Part shown: positions 58,820 through 64,000 of the stretch, in pieces
Position numbering within the stretch: the first letter of the stretch is position 1
Layout of the letters: every line of letters starts with the position of its first letter
Assembly (NCBI RefSeq): GCF_029873635.1
Contig: NC_080422.1
Coordinates: 1,592,001 to 1,656,000 of the forward strand
Direction: 5' to 3'
Source: Malania oleifera
Lineage: Eukaryota > Streptophyta > Magnoliopsida > Santalales > Ximeniaceae
Length of the DNA stretch: 64,000 nt
Position numbers and translations under genes: made by a program
Notes under the pieces: generated by a model
The model's database searches: none
Told to the model about the DNA's origin: nothing
Seen by the model: the letters and a program-made list of their open reading frames with translations, nothing else

Positions 58820-61800
58820 GGAAAGAGAAAAGAAAAAAAATTTAAAAGGGATATCAACAAGGGTTCGTCGATGAACCTAGGGTCTTCATCGACAAATGTC
58901 CCTATAGGACTCGTCAACGAAGTACATGTGTCTCGTCGATGAGAAGATACCGAGAGTCTAGGAATTTCAGAAAATTTCAAGTTCATTAACGAACCAACCT
59001 CATCGTCAATGAAGTGCCTTCGTGGACTTGTTAACGAATCACTTGAACTCGTTGACGAACGCCGGCCTATAAATAGGTAAACCCTCATTTTCAGCGAGTA
59101 TTTTCTCTTTCCTCTTGCTCTCTCTCTACCCTACAGTTCTCTCTCTCTCTCTCTCTTCGATTTCGGCTTCATTATAGAACGAATTAATGATTAGGAACCG
59201 CCACAAGGTTCGTCAGGAGATTCTCTACAACTTAGTCAAAGTAGAATTTCAATTTGGAGTTCCAAATCATCATCCCAAAATCAGGGTAAGTGAAGTATTT
59301 TAAGGTTTAATGGGTAATTTGGAGTATATGGGGCCTAGGAAGAGTTAAATGAGAATTATTCTGGGAGATGAGTTGATTAATCTGGAAAAAAAATGTGACT
59401 TTTAGGGTTTTGAGTTTTGGATGTTGCGGGCATAGGATTTGGGCTTTTAACGGACTCATCCGTAAGTCAAGTAAGGGGAATAAATTATAACAATATTTTA
59501 GAAATTATGAGTTGAATAAATATGTGAAAATGGTGATATAATATTTTAACTGTATATATTATGATATGAATAACAAACGAAACTGTGGCATATGAGTTAT
59601 ACTGAGAATATGTTTGAAACTGGGTTGTGTGACCTGCATGGTGAATTATGAGAATATGAAGTAAACACATATTGAAATGTTTTAGTGCAGAAAAGAATGT
59701 AAGAGAAACCCAATGATGTTTTGGGATTTGAAAGTTATGAAATGATGAATTATGTTTTATTGATAAATGTTGAAATATGCGAAATGTAAATTATACTATT
59801 ATGAGAATGGAATATATATTGAAAAATGAGAAAGAAACAGAAAATGATGAGAATATTGAAATGTGATATATACCATTATGAGATGAGATATGAATACTAA
59901 AATGTGAATATGAAAATATGAATATTGCAATGTGAAATGTGAATAGTGGAATATGAATATTGTAATGTGAATACTGCAATGTGAATGTTGAAATGTGAAT
60001 ACTGGAAATGTGAATATTGCAATGAGAATACTACAATGTGAATAATGAAATGTGATATTGAGTACCCTGATGGACGATTGTTGATAATGAGCATGGTACC
60101 GATGCTAGCAGATGATAGGTGCAACCACACGATCTTGTGGAGAGTGTGGTGTGACAATTGAATGAGCCAATGAGAAGGGTAGTTTTGCCCCTGGAGTCCG
60201 GACCAAGGTTGAGCAGGCCATTTGTACTATAGATGGGTATATGAATTGTTTATTTTGATCTAACTGGATAGGCCAACCGCGGTTTAGATCTAGCCTTCTA
60301 ACCGCACAACCTCGACCATGGGGGGAACCATGGCGTGGAGAATATCCTTAAGGCATCCATGAGTTACAGACGCACATGTATTGGTTACTGAAGACACTCA
60401 TGAGTTAGATGATGAAATGGTAATGAGAAAAGAAAGAGTGTGAGTTTAATAACATAAATAATTAGGGAGAAGTAAAACTCTCCGCCTGAGAGCTTACTGA
60501 GTAAGGTGAGTGTCGTATCAATTGTAGTCATACCTGAGTTAATAGGGTAGGGTCACAAACGATATCAAAATAGAAGGAAGCTACATGTATGGGTTTGAAA
60601 TCTCCCTTATCCTCGGGAACTTTTGCTGATAAATATGGGTTGCACGTGAATGAATTGAAAAATAGAATTAAAACTTATAAAAGCTTATGTTTTATATCTA
60701 TATGAATATGAGTATAATTAGTATATTTTTCTAAGATGGTATTATGACTTAAATGAGTATTTTATGATATAACGAAACTCATACTGTCACACACTGTAAA
60801 TAATTTATTCCGTCTTACTGAAATGTGTCTCATCCAAATATTTAAATAATTCAAGGAACTGTGACAAAGCAGGAGATAGAACTCCGAAATAGAGAGGAGC
60901 TAGAATCCCTGATAGACAAGGTGAGTGTTTTGAGTTAGGGATGTATGATTCCCCTAGAGTTTTTGGTTGATTTTTGAGGATGTGTTAGATATGTATATAT
61001 ATATATATGTATATGGATGTTTAGAATTCTAATTATTTGTATTCTGGATGGTATGTATATATGGACTTCCGCCGTTAGGTATGTATTTATATGATGGATT
61101 GATTACTCAGTATCCCACTTCGGGTCGGATTATGTTTAAATGGTATCAGAGTTTTTGACGTGGACGATGTTTGATTAATGGTTATTTACGGGAGATTAAA
61201 AAAAAATGGTATGAAAATCTGGACGTCACATTAATTGTTAATTTGAAGTATATGGGGGCCTAAGAAATGCTACATAAGAAATATTCTAGGGGTTGAGTTG
61301 ATTAATGTGGGGAAAATGTAATTTCAGGGTTTTGAACTTCAAACGCCGTGGGGCGTGGATTTAGGGTTGTCAGTAGGCTTCTCAGTAAGGCAAGTAAGGG
61401 GATAGATTAAGTCAGGTATTTTCAATAAATTAATCATTAAATATACAATATTTGATTCGGAAAGGTATATATGAATTAGTATAGTTTTTTAGAATACTAA
61501 TGTTGAACTCAGGTAACTTTGAAAACAGATTTAATATTATTTTGTTAGCAAAATATGTTTTCCCAAACCAGATAATTTATTACAGAGTAGTACTCACTTG
61601 TGTGTGACATGAGTATAAATTTTATTGCAAATAATTGTATGTTAGAATATTTTATGAATTCACAGTACAAGCATGATTTGACGATAGTTTTTAAAAAAAC
61701 TCTAACAATACAGAAATTATAGTTTTAGTATATTAATGATATTCAATCGAAGCAGATGCCGTGATTATTCAGTCGGCACAAATGCCATAATTATTCAGCC

Positions 61801-61820
61801 GGCCCAGATGCCGTAAACAG

Positions 61821-61860
<40 letters not shown>

Positions 61861-61925
61861 GCATATAATAGTTTATTCAGGAATTATGATAGGACAAATC
61901 TTATGCGAAATGAGAAATGTTTCAG
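58343..61925 (+). mobile_element. Damaged LTR, type II, with a nested LTR; right end unclear
   Basis: Begins TGTAGAGATC with three 'aaaccgtcgacggttt' relatives (58406-58490), a CT run (58549-58564) and the 'ccaccacgatgatctaa' island. It is interrupted by the LTR at 58751-61230, then continues with 'cgccgtggggcgtgg' and 'ctcagtaaggcaagtaagg' as in other type II LTRs. The remainder to about 61925 includes three imperfect 27-bp repeats around 'cagatgccgt.attattcag' (61748-61813) and an (AT)n tract (61823-61859). No typical LTR end or target duplication was found, so the right boundary is approximate. Confidence 0.6.
58751..61230 (+). mobile_element. Solo LTR, mixed type, TSD TTAAT
   Basis: 2.48 kb, exact duplication TTAAT (58746-58750 and 61231-61235). 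Starts TGTAGAGACC, ends CGTCACA. The body is type II ('caggccatttgtactat', 'acgcacatgtattggttac', 'ctccgaaatagagagg'), but the upstream ladder is of type I TCGTCGATGA kind (58863-59063), followed by CTATAAATAGG at about 59068. Donor GGGTAAG at 59286. Primer-site-like TGGTATCAGAG at 61141-61151. An (AAT)n tract lies at 58780-58818. Confidence 0.87.
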
Positions 61926-62240
61926 TTATATATTATTAAAGAACGAAAATAGAAGAAAAAATGAATTTCTTTCTTATTGTTTTTCTTTTTCTTTTACCAA
62001 TTAAAATCCTAGATCCAAAAGGATTCTAAATACTGTTAAAAATAAAAATTTACTTTAATATGATTAAAAATATGAAAAAATCAAATATTAACGATAATAA
62101 AAATCTTGTTCATAAATTTGATGTATTTTTTATTTTTTATTTTTATTTTATTTTTATTTTTTTGATAATTAAATATGAAATAATAATTTTATAATATTTT
62201 CCTTTTCTTTTCTAAGTATATTTAAAGTTTCAAATGCAAC
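61926..62240. repeat. MITE-derived AT-rich tract
   Basis: Two abutting partial copies of the Harbinger-like MITE family. The first resembles the right end of a reverse copy (to about 62015); the second resembles the centre of a forward copy ('ttgttcataaatttgatgta'). Confidence 0.4.
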
Positions 62241-62730
62241 CTTATTTTTGTGTGATTGTAAAAAAGCATCAGTTTCAGAAAATACAAAAGGGGAATCAAA
62301 ACAAAACAGTATGACCAGTCCACCGGGAAATGAAGCCTGCGGGCTCCTTTACCCCAGGCCCAGTTTGGATTCCTCCTCTCGGACCAATTACACATTGGTG
62401 GGCAGTCTTCGAGGACTTTCCAGGACAAAAAATAAGCCATAGGAGCTTCAGTACTCTTCCACACAAATATCCATGCAAAGTTTTTTAAGACCAAGTCACC
62501 AAACCCCGCTCATCAGCTGTTGACAGCATTTACAAGAGCACCAAAGCATACTCAATCAAAACCCCACCTCTTTCTCTCTCTAACCCACTTTGGATTCTTG
62601 TGTGGCTCTGCCAAAGTTCTTGACAACCTCTGACACCTCCATTAGTTTCGACAGTGCCACTAGAAAACACCGAGGCCCGGCAGACAGGAGCCAGAGATAT
62701 TGAAGCTCGTACCCTGCAGTAGATATGCCA
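62241..62730. other. Upstream region of the IQD gene
   Basis: Less AT-rich than the transposon zone. No repeat is recognised; open frames on both strands at 62222-62494 lack domains. Probably promoter sequence of the IQD gene. Confidence 0.35.
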
Positions 62731-62734
62731 CAGA

Positions 62735-62743
62735 TATATAAAA
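62735..62743 (+). promoter_or_regulatory. TATA box of the IQD gene
   Basis: TATATAAAA about 90 bp upstream of the chosen IQD start. It predicts a transcript start near 62770 and a short 5' UTR of about 60 nt. Confidence 0.55.
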
Positions 62744-62831
62744 CACCTTTTCCTCTCTTCTACCCATGCCTTTATTTCCTCTACGCCTTCAGGTTTTCTG
62801 TGAATGCATCAAAGTAATCTCACACCCGTCC

Positions 62832-63961
62832 ATGGGAGTTTCCTCGTGGTTAACTCTACTGAAAAGGGCCTTCAGGTCTCCTACTAAGGAACATACTGAG
62901 AAAAGGAGCAGCAGAAGAAGAAAAGAGCAGGAGCAAGAAGAAGGAGAAGATGAAAAGGTATAGAACAAATTAGTTTTTAACGTTGTTTTCCAAAGTATTC
63001 AAAGTTCATTTAATTTAAATCTTGAGCTCGTGCAGCGGCAAGAGAAACAAAGATGGGTTGGCGGGAAACGTACTTACCAGGTTCAGCAATGTGGAGTTAA
63101 GGTAGCAGCAAATAATAGTTATGCACCTATGAATCCCATGGTGGCTGCTGAGGAAAGGCATGCAATTGCAGTGGCAGCAGCCACTGCGGCGGCAGCTGAA
63201 GCTGCAGCGGCAACAGCTCAAGCAGCGGTTGAGGTTGTTCGTCTCACAAGACCCTCCAGTTTTGTTAGAGAACACTACGCTGCTATTGTCATTCAGACAG
63301 CTTTCAGAGGTTACCTGGTGAGTCGAGTTAAAATGGGGTCTAAGAAGAGAAAATGACCAAGAAAAGGGTATCACCAGCGCAATGTTACTGCACTTTATAT
63401 CCCCATTTGCTGCTTCTTCGATTCTTTCTCGTTTCTTGAACCTCGATTTGAGTCCTTCATGCTAAATAGAGATTCATTGTGTAAAGGCAAGGAGAGCTCT
63501 TCGAGCGCTTAAGGGACTTGTGAAGCTTCAAGCTTTCGTGAGAGGACACAACGTTCGTAAACAAATGAAGATGACACTAAAATGTATGCAAGCTCTGGTT
63601 CGAGTGCAGAGTCGGATGAGGGATCACCGCACAAGGCTTTCCTACGAAGGAAGCCGGAGATCCATGTTTGCTGAAACCAACAACATCTGGGAGTCCAGAT
63701 ATCTTGGGGACATACGGAATAGAGTATCCATAGTAAGTAGTTAATTCCTTTCAAGTGGTAATTTTTTCATATTAAACTTAAGCATAGCCTTCTTTCACGT
63801 TTTGTTAGTAATCAACTTCTGTACCACAGTCCAGAGATGGGAGTTTCTTTGCTAAGGGTTTGGACCACCACCCTCATACAACAGAAGAAGTAGAAGCCAT
63901 GGGAAGGAAAGAAGCCGCGTTAAGACGAGGAGAAGCCCTGGCTCGTGCCTTCTCTAACCAG
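62832..63961 (+). CDS. IQD: IQ67-domain (IQD) calmodulin-binding protein, 5' part
   Basis: Four exons in phase 0 are visible: 62832-62957, 63036-63317, 63487-63732 and 63830-63961 (262 residues); the gene continues past the window edge. All introns are GT-AG. The start [14 protein letters not shown] is typical of IQDs; an in-frame ATG at 62766 lies close to the predicted transcript start and is less likely. A basic stretch ([10 protein letters not shown]) and an alanine-rich helix (~85-107) precede the IQ67 domain (~121-187): '[23 protein letters not shown]' crosses the exon 2/3 junction at the position conserved in the family, followed by '[16 protein letters not shown]' and '[15 protein letters not shown]'. 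Exon 4 ends in '[10 protein letters not shown]', as usual before the next intron. IQDs bind calmodulin and attach to microtubules or membranes as scaffolds influencing cell shape; the subgroup is not assigned. Confidence 0.92.
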
Positions 63962-64000
63962 GTTAATTAAATCCCATCTCTCCATCTCTTTAGACATCTT

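Noticed and set aside
62222-62494. Minus-strand 90-codon frame upstream of the IQD gene
   Set aside because: No domain, and it overlaps other open frames on both strands in what is most simply promoter sequence.

Overview
The window is nuclear DNA of a flowering plant, most likely a woody eudicot. It is AT-rich, with long gene-poor stretches and plant-type genes with GT-AG introns. Three host genes are supported. A complete three-exon NAC transcription factor of the NST1/SND1 secondary-wall group lies at 8890-10341 (+). A complete intronless glutaredoxin-like gene with a C-terminal CxxC zinc-binding-like module lies at 20268-21254 (-). The first four exons of an IQ67-domain (IQD) calmodulin-binding gene lie at 62832-63961 (+) and run off the right edge. 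No rRNA, tRNA, CRISPR array or prokaryotic gene was recognised.

Layout: 1-8.5 kb is intergenic, with small MITE-like repeats, two LINE 3' ends and a hAT-like non-autonomous element. The NAC gene follows. From 10.5 to 20 kb there are decayed fragments: LINE tails (one as an inverted pair), an old Ty3/gypsy scrap, a 301-bp-offset direct repeat, a Harbinger-like MITE with TTA duplication, and a 448-bp solo LTR with duplication AATAT. Then comes the glutaredoxin gene.

From 22.6 to 61.9 kb the window is almost entirely nested transposons, whose order can be read from target-site duplications (TSDs). First nest: a Ty1/copia fossil (24809-48164, -) holds (a) an entire but broken Tekay/Del-like Ty3 chromovirus (25253-34059, TSD CTTTG), (b) a 5'-truncated LINE (about 35354-42905, -), which holds a solo LTR (37320-42045, TSD CAACA), which holds another solo LTR (39562-41553, TSD GAAAT), and (c) a solo LTR (44700-47040, TSD TGTGA). 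Second nest: a broken gypsy relative (51209-58206, -, TSD GAAAG) holds a solo LTR (52874-57277, TSD GTATA), which holds a solo LTR (55159-57153, TSD AGATA). A third pair is a damaged LTR from 58343 holding a solo LTR (58751-61230, TSD TTAAT). Free-standing solo LTRs lie at 22666-24635 and 48714-50635.

The large LTRs are two related types. They share ladders of short palindromes built on CGTCGACG just upstream of a TATA box, conserved splice-like donor and acceptor signals downstream, and in most copies a tRNA-Met primer-binding-site-like motif inside the LTR near its 3' end. These shared features are the most unusual signals in the window. The host genes are independent and no operon or cluster is implied. 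Coordinates come from reading the sequence by eye. LTR ends anchored by TSDs are reliable to about 1-3 bp; ends given as 'about' are not.
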